DNA from: Bisporella sp. PMI_857
Lineage: Eukaryota; Ascomycota; Leotiomycetes; Helotiales; Helotiaceae
Direction of reading: 5' to 3'
DNA length: 64,000 nucleotides
NCBI GenBank assembly: GCA_021307315.1
Contig: JAJSPD010000044.1
Span: 62,001 to 126,000 of the forward strand
Shown here: positions 1 to 11,501 of the stretch, one piece after another
Layout of the letters: every line of letters starts with the position of its first letter
How positions within the stretch are numbered: the stretch's first letter is position 1
The notes under the pieces: model-generated
Told to the model about the DNA's origin: nothing
Databases searched by the model: none
The model's input: only the letters and a program-made list of their open reading frames with translations
Translations under genes and position numbers: made by a program

Positions 1-319
1 ATACCTTTGAAGAACTTCTCCTCTAACTCCGCCTTTGTAATCTCAATCTCCACGGTCTTATCAACCTGCTTTGCGTGTCTTCGTTTATGGTCTGCATAAT
101 TCTTGATGGTGGTAGAGAAAAGGGTGTTAATAAAGGTCGTCTTTCCGAGTCCGGATTCACCAGCAACCTATATATGGTCAACATTTGTCCGTAGGCGCTC
201 AGATACATGCACACCATGATAGTGAAAGCAGCTCCTCTCTTTGCGACAATCTTATGTCTCTGGTTTGGCAGGTTCGCAATCCCAATTGGGGACGCGCTCT
301 CTGCAGCTGGTGGAGCCAT
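1..319 (-). CDS. Septin, N-terminal part (runs off the left edge)
   Basis: Septins are filament-forming GTPases that assemble at septa, hyphal tips and the cell cortex. Exon 1 is 319..215 (35 codons), a 47-bp GT-AG intron follows (214..168), and exon 2 is 167..5, where another GT donor begins. The protein reads through IANLPNQRHKIVAKRGAAFT, then the P-loop GESGLGKTTFINTL, then the stretch NYADHKRRHAKQVDKTVEIE, all typical of septin N-termini. It most resembles the Cdc12/AspC group as I recall it, but the distinguishing C-terminal coiled coil lies outside the window, so no symbol is assigned. The retained-intron reading gives a false 98-codon frame. The gene is transcribed away from PWP2 across a 358-bp shared upstream region. 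Confidence 0.9.
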
Positions 320-677
320 TGTGAGGAGGTTGTTATGTGCTTTGTGTAGCTCTACTCTTGTGAATATATAGGTGTCTTTGCAATCTCGTGAATTGCTACC
401 GATTGAAAATGTAAAGAGTTGAGAGAGAGCTTTGTTTAGTACTCAGTTTCTCAAATCTAAATTTCCCTTTCCCCTGAGACGACAATTCAGGTCTGGGGTT
501 CTTGCCAAGTCTATGCTAGTCTCTTTTAGTATATGTGGATCCGGAATAACGTTGATTCAGAGCCGCTGATTGCGATAAGAAAAAAATATATAGCCAAGGC
601 TGGAGGAGAACTGGTAATCGCGAGATGAACTTGCGACACTTCAATTGAAAGATGTATACCTCCCTGTGACAATTATC
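320..677. promoter_or_regulatory. Divergent intergenic region, septin / PWP2
   Basis: The 358 bp between the septin start (319, minus) and the PWP2 start (678, plus) must hold both promoters. I see a short GAGAGAGAG tract near 421-429, a pyrimidine-rich run near 455-475 and several ATATA stretches. No further gene is visible. Confidence 0.6.
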
Positions 678-3474
678 ATGAAGACGGAATTCAAGGTACA
701 TACATCATTTACTAGTTCTGAAAGAACTTTGGACACCTCTAACATAAAGCTTAGTTTTCTAACCTGTTGGGGACCGTATATAGCCAAGGAAACCTGCTCT
801 TCAGTCCTGATGGGACATGTTTGTTTTCTCCAGTCGGAAATCGTGTAACGATTTTTGATTTGGTAAAGTATGCTTGAGTAAGGCTCTTCCGAAAGTAAAC
901 GACTAAGGGAGTTTTAGTAACACATCTCATACACTGCCATTTGCGCATCGAAAAAATATAGCATGCTTAGGCCTCACTCCGCGGGGTAATCTACTTCTCT
1001 CAGTTGATGAAGATGGTCATGCTATATTGACGAACATACTAAAAAAGCTTCCTCTACACCATTTCCGATTTAAGGACAAAGTTTCGACTCTTGCATTTTC
1101 TCCTTCTGGCCGACATTTTGCTGTTGGGGTAGGCCGGCATATTGAGGTATGGCATACACCGTCAACGCCAGACCAGAATGTGGATGGAGAACTAGAGTTC
1201 GCCCCATTCGTGCGGCATAGAGTGTATACTGGTCATTATGATATCGTCTCGAGCTTGGAATGGTCGAGCGATTCACGATTCTTCTTGAGCGGAGCCAAGG
1301 ATTTAACCGCCAAAATATGGAGCCTAGATCCAGAAGAGGGTTTTCAACCTACAACATTGGCAGGGCACAAAGACAGTGTCCTAGGAGCCTATTTCACCAA
1401 GGATCAAGAAAAGATATATACAATAAGCAAAGATGGGGCCGTTTTTCGTTGGGAGTACATGAAAAATCCGAATGCGCCAGAGCTAGACGAGAATGAGGAG
1501 ATGGAAGACTTCGATAATGATACCCATATGCAGTGGAGGATAGCGGAAAGGCACTACTTCCTGCAAAGCAATGCAAAAGTGAAATGTGCAGCATACCATC
1601 CTGATACGAATATACTAGTGGCTGGCTTCTCGAATGGTGTGTTTGGTCTATACGACATGCCGGATTTCAACATGATTCACACCCTCAGTATATCACAGAA
1701 CGATATTGATTTTGTAACGATTAACAAGACTGGTGAGTGGTTATCATTTGGCGCTTCGAAACTTGGGCAGCTGTTGGTTTGGGAATGGCAGTCCGAATCG
1801 TATGTTCTGAAACAGCAGGGGCATTTTGACTCTATGAACGCATTGGTATATACGCCTGACGGACAGCGAATCATCACGGTCGCTGATGACGGAAAGATCA
1901 AAGTATGGGATATAAAGTCGGGATTTTGCATAGTAACTTTCACGGAACATACAAGTGGAATCACAGCATGCGAGTTTACCAAAAAGGGTAATGTACTGTT
2001 CACGTCAAGTCTTGATGGCTCGATCAGAGCGTGGGACTTGGTCCGTTATAGGAATTTTCGCACATTCACAGCACCGACACGACTCTCGTTTTCATGTCTG
2101 GCGGTCGATCCCAGTGGTGAAGTAGTCTGTGCTGGATCTGTGGACTCCTTTGATATCCATACCTGGTCAGTCCAAAATGGACAATTACTCGATAGATTAG
2201 CAGGACATGAAGGCCCCGTGTCATCTCTGGCATTCGCTCCTGATGGAAGTGTTCTCTTGAGTGGAAGCTGGGATCACACAGTAAGGATATGGAACATTTT
2301 CGACAGGACGCAGACCAGCGAACCTCTCCAACTTCAGGCTGATGTCCTTGACCTTGCGCTTCGGCCAGACTCAAAACAGCTCGCAGTTTCGACGCTCGAT
2401 GGGCAGTTGACATTCTGGTCTGTGTCTGATGCACAGCAACAGTCAGGAGTCGATGGTCGGAGAGATGTATCTGGTGGTCGCAAAATTACAGACCGGAGGA
2501 CAGCCGCAAACGCTTCTGGGGCCAAGAGCTTTACTACCATCAGATACAGTGCGGACGGAAGTTGTGTCTTAGCAGGCGGCAACAGCAAATATATCTGTCT
2601 GTACTCCGTCTCCTCACTTGTGCTCCTCAAAAAGTTCACTGTCAGCATAAATCTATCATTGTCAGGAACGCAAGAGTTCCTGAACAGCAAGCTTTTGACC
2701 GAAGCCGGCCCAGAAGGCATGTTCGATGATCGAGGCGAGGCTTCGGATCTAGAAGACCGTCTGGACAACTTATTACCTGGTTCAAAGCGAGGCGGTGATC
2801 CATCTATCCGAAAACGAGTCCCAGAAGTACGAGTAACAAGCGTAGCATTCTCACCAACTGGAAGATCGTTCTGCGCTGCATCGACAGAAGGACTATTAAT
2901 ATACAGCTTAGACACAACGCTAGCATTCGATCCGGTCGATCTCGACATAGAAATCACTCCAGCATCCACGCTCCAAGTTCTAGAACAAGAGCGAGATTAC
3001 CTCAAAGCTCTCGTGATGGCATTTCGACTCAACGAAGCGTCTTTGCTCCGCCGCATTTTTGAGGGCATTCCGCATGGAAACATAAGTCTTGTCGTCTCCG
3101 GCCTTCCAGTCGTCTATCTCCCTCGCCTACTTCGATTCGTAGCCATCCAAGCCGAGTCTTCACCACACCTAGAGTTCTGCCTCTTGTGGATAAAAGCCAT
3201 TCTCGAGTCGCATGGGACATGGGTCAGTGAGAACAGAGGAACAATGGAAGCTGAGCTTCGAACCGTAAATAGAGCTGTCACGAAGATCAAGGAGGAGTTG
3301 AGGAGGTTGGCTGAGGAGAATGTGTATACAATTGATTATTTGCTTGGGCAGCCTGCAACCGAAGAAACTGGTTTTCTGGATGGGCAAAAAACACTTGCTA
3401 ATGGAGAGGCGAAAATTGTGGATATTGATATGGACAAAGATGATGAGGATGGATGGATCGGATTAGAGGACTAA
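678..3474 (+). CDS. PWP2: PWP2, U3 snoRNP WD40 protein (895 aa, 3 exons)
   Basis: Pwp2/Utp1 is a scaffold of the UTP-B module of the small-subunit processome and acts in nucleolar 18S rRNA maturation. Exons: 678..695 (encodes MKTEFK), 755..867 and 918..3474. The introns are 59 and 50 bp, and the first has a CTAAC branch site. The large open frame starting at 1027 is only the third exon. The true N-terminus adds FSNLLGTVYSQGNLLFSPDG and NIACLGLTPRGNLLLSVDED, both family hallmarks. WD40 repeats fill roughly residues 50-650. A C-terminal Utp12-type helical domain lies at about 730-855, with an acidic tail ending near GWIGLED. Length and architecture match the family. The gene is convergent with the questin-oxidase-like gene downstream. 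Confidence 0.95.
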
Positions 3475-3945
3475 TTAATGATCATCTTCCTATTCTGGTT
3501 CCCGCAATCTGCTAACGGTGATGATAAATACCCATCTTTGGCGTAGATTGATGCAAAAAGCTCTCTTATCGCGTGTAGATGCTTGTAGCCACGCTCGGAA
3601 TACGCAGCACAATTACGGACTCGATCCTTGCATATTACTGGTAGATATACTCTTCGTGACCACACCCCAAGACATTCATAACCTGGGGTAGTGTAAGGTG
3701 GTGGTGAACAACCATGGCTAGCATCATAGTCTTATGCTTATACAGGAGAATCTGCCCTATAGGGTTAGGGTTAGGTTTGGAACTGGGTTAACTTTTATTA
3801 CACTGTGGAAAGAACTACCAGGGATTTCACTTCCAAAACTAAAGAGTAAAAGAATATGCATACATATATCCATATAGTACTGTTTCAGAAACCACCATTG
3901 TTCAAATAAATACTTCTCCCATGATAGCACAGTCCAATAAAGCAA
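3475..3945. other. Convergent 3' intergenic region
   Basis: This 471-bp region separates two convergent genes and should contain both 3' ends. A short TTAGGGTTAGG stretch occurs at 3765-3775. No gene is seen. Confidence 0.5.
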
Positions 3946-5600
3946 CTATAGCTTGCCCTTCCTTGGCCTGTCCCCAATACCCCTCCATGCCTCCTCAAAC
4001 CCTGCGCTCCTAACCCACTTCGCACCACTATCCTCCACGCTATCAACTATCATATTGCCTACTTTCTCCCACATAGAACCCTTGATTCTCGCCCACTCTT
4101 CCGCATCATAGTTCCCATCACTCATCATTTTCTCAGCGAAAGCCACTGTACGAGCTAGCTTAATTGCATGCCCGTCGTCGTTGAATTCGAAGAGCCGGTT
4201 GAACAGCCCGGGCCATTCTGCGTCTCCTGCTTCAAGCAGTTTAGGTACATATGTGGCTACTTCTTCAGGATGGAGAGCAGGAGAACGACGGGATGCGTAG
4301 AGTGCGAGGTCCATCTATCTCAGATCAGTTCCTGGATTTGAAAGAGGCTATTTCGTGTCCTCGTTATGTGGAAGATTAGATTAGGAGGGGATTTCATGGG
4401 AAGGATAACTCACGTATACCTTGAACTTCAAAAGGCGAGTTTTAGATTCATTTGAAAGCCAAGATTGCGTGTTGAAGGTTGGGAAAAAGATACTGCAGTT
4501 CACACAATGCATGAGAAAGAAGTCGAATTTGACCTTTTCCACCCCATGTTAGCTTATGTCCTCTAAATGAAAGGAGGGAATAGATTGTAACATGCCTGTT
4601 TTGGCGGCCTCTGCGCACTTGCAGTGAACCAAATACTGCTTGCAATCATCTCCGCTGTCTTCTTCTCCAGTTCCCCTTCTTCAACTGTCCACTGCTTCGC
4701 ATACCCAATCATTTCATCCGGCGCTCTTTTCAAGATCCCATCGCGGACTTTATTTCCATCGTCCCACTCCACTGCACTCGTCAATTTCTTGTCTGCACGA
4801 ATTTCGTCGATGAGGTTGGGAACAGTCTTCGAATTTGGGGAAACGAAGGCAGTGGCAGCTTCAACCGCGTGGAGGTAGAGAGAGACCCAATTATCATGCA
4901 CCGCTGCCTGGGCGAGGGCTTCGGCAATGATGGCGGGCTGCTTGAATTCGACGCCGAATCCGAGGTGGATTAAGGGATGAAGAAAACATTTTTTATTTTG
5001 TCAGTATATATAATGCTAGAGTACGTCAAGGAGGCATACCAGCAAACAGTCTCGTCAACAGATCTTCCGCTTGCTCACTGCGGGAGAAGAGATATTCATT
5101 CAACACATTCTCCCAACCTTTCCTGTCCATCTCATTCTGCCAGAAAACGAGAAAATCTGGGTAGTGTTTTCCCTTCCCAAGATATTTCTTGTATAGTTCC
5201 GGCTTGCTCATCTCCTCAACGACTTTCTCATTTGCCGGGTCGAGCTTGCGTTGGTAAGAGACATTGTCCCTATAGCCTTTCTCGATGGCTGATGCTGGGG
5301 CACCGACGCCGTAAAGACTCAGGACATGATGGACGATGTGGTTGTGGAAGCCACTGTTGTTAAATAACACGTGATGGTTCTGTTTATATCAGGGAATAAA
5401 GGTTAAAATGATCTAGAAACGTACAGTATGGTTGTCTTGGAGAAGCTCAGAGGTCTTTGCTGCCGTCTCCGTGGATTGAGGTTTGACCTTGAAGATGCCA
5501 ATATCCTTAACGTCCAGATGGATCTTCGTACTATAAGTCTTGTTAGTATAATAATCGTAGACGTGCATTATATATGATACTCTACTTACGGAGTTGCCAT
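3946..5600 (-). CDS. Questin oxidase-like (AflY/DUF4243) protein, 6 exons, one abnormal splice junction
   Basis: Relatives are Baeyer-Villiger-type oxidases of anthraquinone and aflatoxin pathways, plus many uncharacterised homologues. Exons on the minus strand: 5600..5590, 5530..5425, 5379..5040, about 4987..4596, 4533..4414 and 4314..3946. Family motifs visible are NHHVLFNNSGFHNHIVHH, LYGVGAPASAIEKGYRDN, LHPLIHLGFGVEFKQPA and FDFFLMHCVNCSIFFPTFN. Two junctions are odd. Intron 4 (4595..4534) begins GC rather than GT, a known minor class. Intron 3 (from 5039) has no AG acceptor before the conserved HPLIHLG segment. An in-frame model (445 aa) needs the intron to end at about 4988 with AT. The gene may therefore be non-canonically spliced, mis-sequenced or decaying. 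No other biosynthetic genes adjoin it, so the substrate is unknown. Confidence 0.78.
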
Positions 5601-6635
5601 TCTAGTAGATTCTGCAGGGGTATCTCGCCACTTTTGGAAGCTTGACACTGTCGCTAGCGACTTTCTTTGGAATAATGGTCTAAGATGTGATAGCTTCTCA
5701 TTCCTCGAACTACGACTGCGAGTTCTTAAAATCATGAGCATAATATATAGCGCAAATATCGCCCGACTTTTCTACTTTGATATATTTGAAGGAAGAGCGT
5801 GATTGGATGACGTAGGGCACACAGGATTGTTTCCCCGCATTGCCAACAGACCAGTTGGAATGTCTCACTAAAAAGATCAATTCGACCCTTCGGTGCTGAC
5901 CCAGAGCATTCTACTGGGCGAAAGAAAGTATATAGACGAGATTATTACCAATATCAACTGAAAAAAGTGCTGACACAGAGTCGTAGTCCGGAGGAGCCGC
6001 TTGTCAGATATACAAAAAAAAATCTGGACCACGGCTTACCAAGCAGAAAGAGCACATGCTCAGTAGCGCATGTACAGAATTGAGGGATCAAACAAAGCAC
6101 GATTGGGAATCAAGAGGAGTCGTCTAGACTTCCATACACTAACAACTATAGAACGATTCTGTTCAACTAACCTAGAACAGATTCGATGTAGCAAAGAGAC
6201 ACAAGCGTTGGCGTACCCCCTCATTCGTCCACGCGCAGGAGGGCAAAGCCAGCATTCGTTGATTTGTTGCACATCTGCGGCACATGCAATTGCTCGAATA
6301 GCATGTCGTATTCTCATCTTTGGGAAAATGCAGATGATAGATATCTCGGGGGGTAATCCAAGGACTCTGCTTGTTGGCCCCGTCCCGTATCCCGTCTGCC
6401 CCAGCCACATCGGCAAGTGGGGTCCTTCTTGGCACTGACAGGAGGCTAAGCTCCTATTGGCCGCCAGACGGTTTATCATACAACGTCATTCGAGTTGACC
6501 TAGATCCAAGAAACCCCCCCCCCCCCCCCCCTGGGTGAGCCTGTTGTCGAAACTTCTTCTTCGCCCCAATGTATAGTATTCGTGTTTCTTTTCCTTATAT
6601 CTGTATTCTATAGATTATCCTCCAGCTGCATCACA
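5601..6635. other. Divergent intergenic region with an 18-C homopolymer
   Basis: This 1035-bp region lies between divergent genes. It contains an uninterrupted run of 18 C at 6514-6531, about 100 bp before the PhoD-like start. Overlapping open frames on both strands at 6060-6479 have no family features and I do not call them genes. Pyrimidine-rich sequence precedes the ATG at 6636. Confidence 0.5.
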
Positions 6636-8641
6636 ATGGCAACTCTGCAGGATCAGGTGGCCGCCGGAAGCTCTATCCTGCTGCGTATAGCTACATATAT
6701 CTTCTTGAGATGGATACCTGGACATGTCAGTAGTAGCCTCTCAGAGTGAAAGTATTACCAATTGACAATAACAAGCATTTCCCACCAATCGTCTGGACCT
6801 TAGCCGGAATATACTTACCATCCTTCATCGCGAGCTTCCTGACACAAGCGCAATACGAATTATTGGGAGGTGATATCGACGTTACAATCACGGAGAAGGA
6901 AGTCGAAGATAGCCCTCCCGATTTTTCTTCTACGGCAGCGCACTCTTACAGCCTACGCGGCGCAGACAAGCCAACACATACAGAAGAAGAGGTTGAGGTT
7001 GAGGAAACTGTTCTCTTGGAGGAGCGATCTGCGAAGCCATGGAGGACACTATTGACAGGCATGCCAAGCCCTACATCGTCTTTACTGTCTTTAACGACTC
7101 TCTTGATTAATCTGGGCCTTATTTTGGCTACCACTGACCTAGTATATCGCGCAAAAACGCTACATCCCAGCCATGACTTGTCTTTCGCGCGATTGGGCTA
7201 TATTGGAACGTCAGAGGCAAGGCTGTTAGTAAGAGAACCACACCCTTCACAACTACCGATTGAAGTTTTCTACCGAGTGGTGACTCCTGGCGCTTTAAAT
7301 GAAGACCCATTTTGGCAGCCTGCAGGTTCAATATCCTCCCTAGGCAATGACACAGACTTTACCGGAGTGGTCAATATTCCACTACCGAATTACCCAGATA
7401 GGCAATACCAATGGAAGACCTCCAATAATCATACAGGTTTCTTCACTGTTCCACCACGGCCAGGTGTGGTGCCAAAGAATGGCTTCACCTTTCTTACCAC
7501 TAGTTGCATTAAGCCAAGGTTCCCATATAATCCACTTAAGCATGCTTTAAGCATTCCGGGTTTTCAACATTTAGCGAGGGTCATCAACACTATACCTCTA
7601 AGTGCACAGTTTATGCTATTTCTCGGAGACTTCATATACATAGATGTTCCAAGGCGATTTGGTACGACCACAGAAGACTATCGACGAGAATATCGTCAAG
7701 TCTACGCCTCTCCTGATTGGCCATCTGTTGGTCAGAACTTGAGCTGGATTCACGTTCTAGATGACCATGAAATAGCAAATGACTGGGACAAGAGTATAGA
7801 AGGTGTATATGACGCCGCTGTGGATCCGTGGCACCATTATCAAACGGCAGTAAACCCTCCACGATCCCGCCAAGCGGGATCACTCCATGCAGTCCGCCAA
7901 AATGCTACTTACTTTGAGTTTACACAAGGTCCGGCGTCATTCTTCATGATGGATACGCGGACCTATCGTGATCCCTCTGGCTCGGTTTCGAGGAATGCTC
8001 TTCATACAAACAATACCTCGAAATCCATGCTTGGCGCGGAACAGCTCGCTGACCTTGTAGCATTCTTGAAACGCCCAGAACCCAAAGGCGTTAAGTGGAA
8101 GATTATCGCCTCCAGCATTCCGTTCACCAAGAACTGGCGAGTCAATAGTCTTGACACATGGGCTGGATATCTTGGCGAGCGGCAGACAATCCTTGAGGCA
8201 ATGTGGGATGTTGGTGCGCGTGGTGGCGTTGGTGTTGTTGTTCTGTCAGGCGATAGGCATGAATTTGCTGCCACCGCATTTCCGCCACCTGTTGGGAGTA
8301 GATGGCCTGTCAGCGCGACAGTGAATGAGTTCTCAACAAGCCCATTGAGCCAGTTCTACTTGCCTGTGCCAACATATAAGCAGACTGATGACGAGGATGT
8401 CATGGTAAAGTAAGCTTTATCACTGTAAAATGATAAGCAGGTGGGAAACTTATTTCTCTGCAGATATATACCAAAAGGCAACTCAAAGGTTGGCGCCATC
8501 ACCATTGAAGATGCAGCAAGCGATCAGAGCATTCTAAAATTTAGGTTGTACGTTGACGGTGTCGAAACATGGTCGTCCATAATACTGTCCCCACCTGTCG
8601 GTACTGGGAGCCGAAGGAGCAAGGATGCTCTTTGGGGCTAG
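6636..8641 (+). CDS. PhoD-like metallophosphatase, membrane-anchored (633 aa, 3 exons)
   Basis: Family members are PhoD/alkaline-phosphatase-D-type phosphodiesterases or phosphomonoesterases with a dinuclear metal centre. Exons: 6636..6725, 6776..8409 and 8464..8641. The ATG at 6636 is chosen because exon 1 supplies the conserved hydrophobic start ending FLRWIPGH and splices in frame into HFPPIVWTLAG. Hydrophobic segments lie near residues 12-27, 35-52 and 130-150, suggesting membrane anchoring with the catalytic domain beyond. Phosphatase motifs: TSCIKP (about 272), GDFIYID (about 314), LDDHEIANDWD (about 358) and GDRHEF (about 522). The last exon adds the C-terminal strands VGAITIEDA and KFRLYVDG. 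The natural substrate cannot be read from the sequence. Confidence 0.9.
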
Positions 8642-11501
8642 GCTCAGGTTCTATCAGCGAGGCGTTATTTGGCGTCGCTTATTATAGGATAGGACGGAAT
8701 AGAGCCTAAATTTGCTTAGATGGTGGGTAATAGCATGTCTTTCTCTTGAATATCTATATCTGCATTTGCATTTGTTCTGCTTCTGTCGGTATCCTCTGGT
8801 AATATTGATTGATATGTGCTTTATGGAATCTCTATTGCTCATGTCACTACACTTCAGCCTGGTCATTGACGCATCATGTAGTACAACCTTGGAAGGCTCG
8901 TGACCTAAGAGCGTCGTGTCAGTTGCGCAGTCGATCGGAATTTTTTAGAGTTCTCTATATCCAATTGTTTTACATTCACCAACGTGAGTATCACTGCTAC
9001 TGACTAGCCTATTCTAGGCAAAACACGTTTAATACTATATTTACTTGGCAAAAACTCTGGCAATAGGTGAGTCTTCAAACCTTAGATTTCTACATTTCAA
9101 AAGACATAACTTTTTCTAATTGTCTTATTCTCTCTTCCATCAATCTCAAAAATTGTATCCTTCACCACGACATGGATATCCAGCCAACTGAGAGATACTT
9201 GGCACCAGTTCTTAGCGATATAGTCTTAGGGCTATTCTAACTATTTCCTCTGCTCCCTCCATGATTTACTCCATTTTAACTTATGCATACATTTCAGTCT
9301 TCAGTCTTCGAGCGCCAGCCGCACCATTCCTTTATGGGCTCATATACTCTATCATAGATACAAACAATAACTCCTATTACACGTAGCAATTACATTATCC
9401 CTAGCCATTTAAAGTGGCGAGGGTGTCTTTGATTAGGGGCTTGTGTTACTACACAAATCGCTTCGCTATGTCCATGTGCTATGGCCGCAGCGCCTTTCTT
9501 AGACGCAGATTTCCATCCGTATCTAGTCCTTGCATTCTGCCTTACGATTTCAACCATTGTATTAAAACGGGTTGACAGGAAAATCGTGATCGCCACCAAG
9601 ACTCAAAGTTAACGTATTTTATTGCCAGGACAGGTAACCTTTTGGCAGTCTACCAACCTTTGAAACATTTTGATCCACAACATAAGCTTTCTTGAGGAAA
9701 GCAACGCTTGATACAGCAGATGTATTAAGCCTGATTCTTTCTTGCCATGATATCAAGATCTTTCACCTCTCCAATATGGACGCTAATTGTTGCAGAAGTA
9801 TACGGTCCAAGTCTGAATAGTAATTTTGCTGAATGATCCGTAGGTAGATAGGTTGATACATGTAATCCTATTGGAGCGGTATTTGACGGCTGAACTATTC
9901 AGTACACCTCCCCAACACACACTTCCCTAAGACAGAATACATTAACCTTATAAACACAACCTGGCATGCTCCCATCTGAAACAGAAGTTTAATACCGTAG
10001 TAACTGGTGGCGCATGCGGGTATCCGTTCGTCGAGCTCGTGTTCATAATTTATGCTAGCACGGGACCTCGTCCCTATACCCTAGCTGTTGCACTCTGTTG
10101 TAAGTGCATGGTCAACACTTTTGCAAGCACAATTGTGCTTGTAAATTTTCCAATGCCGCTCTTTCCTCGTCTGACCATTACTCCTTTGAGGCAAATTTCT
10201 CATCGGGCAGTCGCACTGGGCACAGTCTTTATTTCCTGTTGCGTCAGCTTCTTATATTTAGCGAGCGATTCTCATCACAGGTCTAGTAAGCTAATATCTG
10301 TAAGAAGATTCTTTGGGATTTGTCGACCCGCCATCCTCTCAATGACCCCAGTTGTTCTCTGGTGTTCACATTCCGCTCGCGTTCCGCACATATTTTGGAG
10401 AGAGATGGCACTAGTGTGATGTTTGCTCTTTGTGTAATGGTCTTCTCTGTTTCAACTTAGGGTACTTCTGGTTTACCATTCCCAGGTTTCTCTTCTTACG
10501 TGTTGAAATTTGAAGTTCTTGAGTTATTCACAGTCTACGTTAATCTAGGTACAATAACTAGTAGCCAATCTCACCAAGATCCGCTTTCCTGCTTCTTTCC
10601 TCTTTTTTCATCCGAATATTGAACAATAAAATGCTTTGCATTTAGAATGATGAAAGCCCTTGAATACAAACTCCTTGCAGTAATTAAGGCAGACTAGGCA
10701 AGCGCATTATGGTTTCCAGTGAGAGGAAAGGCTTATCTCACCTTTTTCCTTCAATAGATGCCTCAATCTAAGGTAATGATTTAGCGGATTCAGCTTTCAG
10801 TCTTCTTGAGCGAAATGCGTGGCTTTCTAATGTATTTCTAGAAGACATATCAAATAAGGCAGCCTCGGCCTTTTGCTCTACTGTCTACCATTCTTAAATT
10901 AATACTGCTCGTAGCTGCAGGTTCTCTCTACATCGCTTCGTGTTGCAGATCTATAAAACAGAGAGACAAGAAACTTGCGCTCTGCTTGTACTTGATACTT
11001 TCAAGGTGATTCAAGTTGATAAGCGGGAACTTGTCCAGCTTGGTGCAGCGCCTGATCGCAAGGCCTGGTATTCCAGATTTGCTACCGCTTTTGATTTCGC
11101 TTCTTATTTTAGCGGTCACAAACTTGTTATTGCCTTCTTGCCTGATCGCTTCCTGAATGAATCAGCACCAGTCAGGGTAAAGGACAGAGAAAGCCTTGTT
11201 ATGCGGGCCTTCGCCGATTTCTCTCCCTATCTCATACATCACGACTTCCCATATATTCACGCGAACAATTTTGAGCCTGCCCTCACACATAAAACCAGCG
11301 TCATCAGACAAAAGCAGGAGATTTTTCAAGAACAAAACTCTCTTCGGTTTGCTTTCTCAACCAGTAGTCATCTCCAATCCATCTTGAACTTATATTCACT
11401 ATATTTATTATATACATATCTCTAACCATAGTGACATAGGAGGGACCAGGTTTTGGATATACTCGACAAACTCACAACTTTCATCTCAAAGGGCTCCCAG
11501 T
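8642..11501. other. Gene-poor region, 2.9 kb
   Basis: I find no recognisable gene here. One open frame (10940..11425, plus, 161 codons) has no known motif. Its end runs into the AT-rich leader of the next gene, so it is probably chance. The last 80 bp before 11502 carry TATATTTATTATATACATATC-like promoter sequence. I saw no inverted or tandem repeat large enough to call. Confidence 0.4.

Noticed and set aside
3755..3776. TTAGGGTTAGG telomere-like stretch
   Set aside because: Fewer than two full units in a 3' intergenic region; too short to call an interstitial telomere.
6060..6479. Overlapping open frames of 122-139 codons on both strands
   Set aside because: Mutual shadows without motifs, splice logic or a hydrophobic/charged pattern of a real protein.
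10940..11425. 161-codon plus-strand frame upstream of the orphan gene
   Set aside because: No recognisable motif; its end lies in obvious AT-rich promoter sequence of the next gene.
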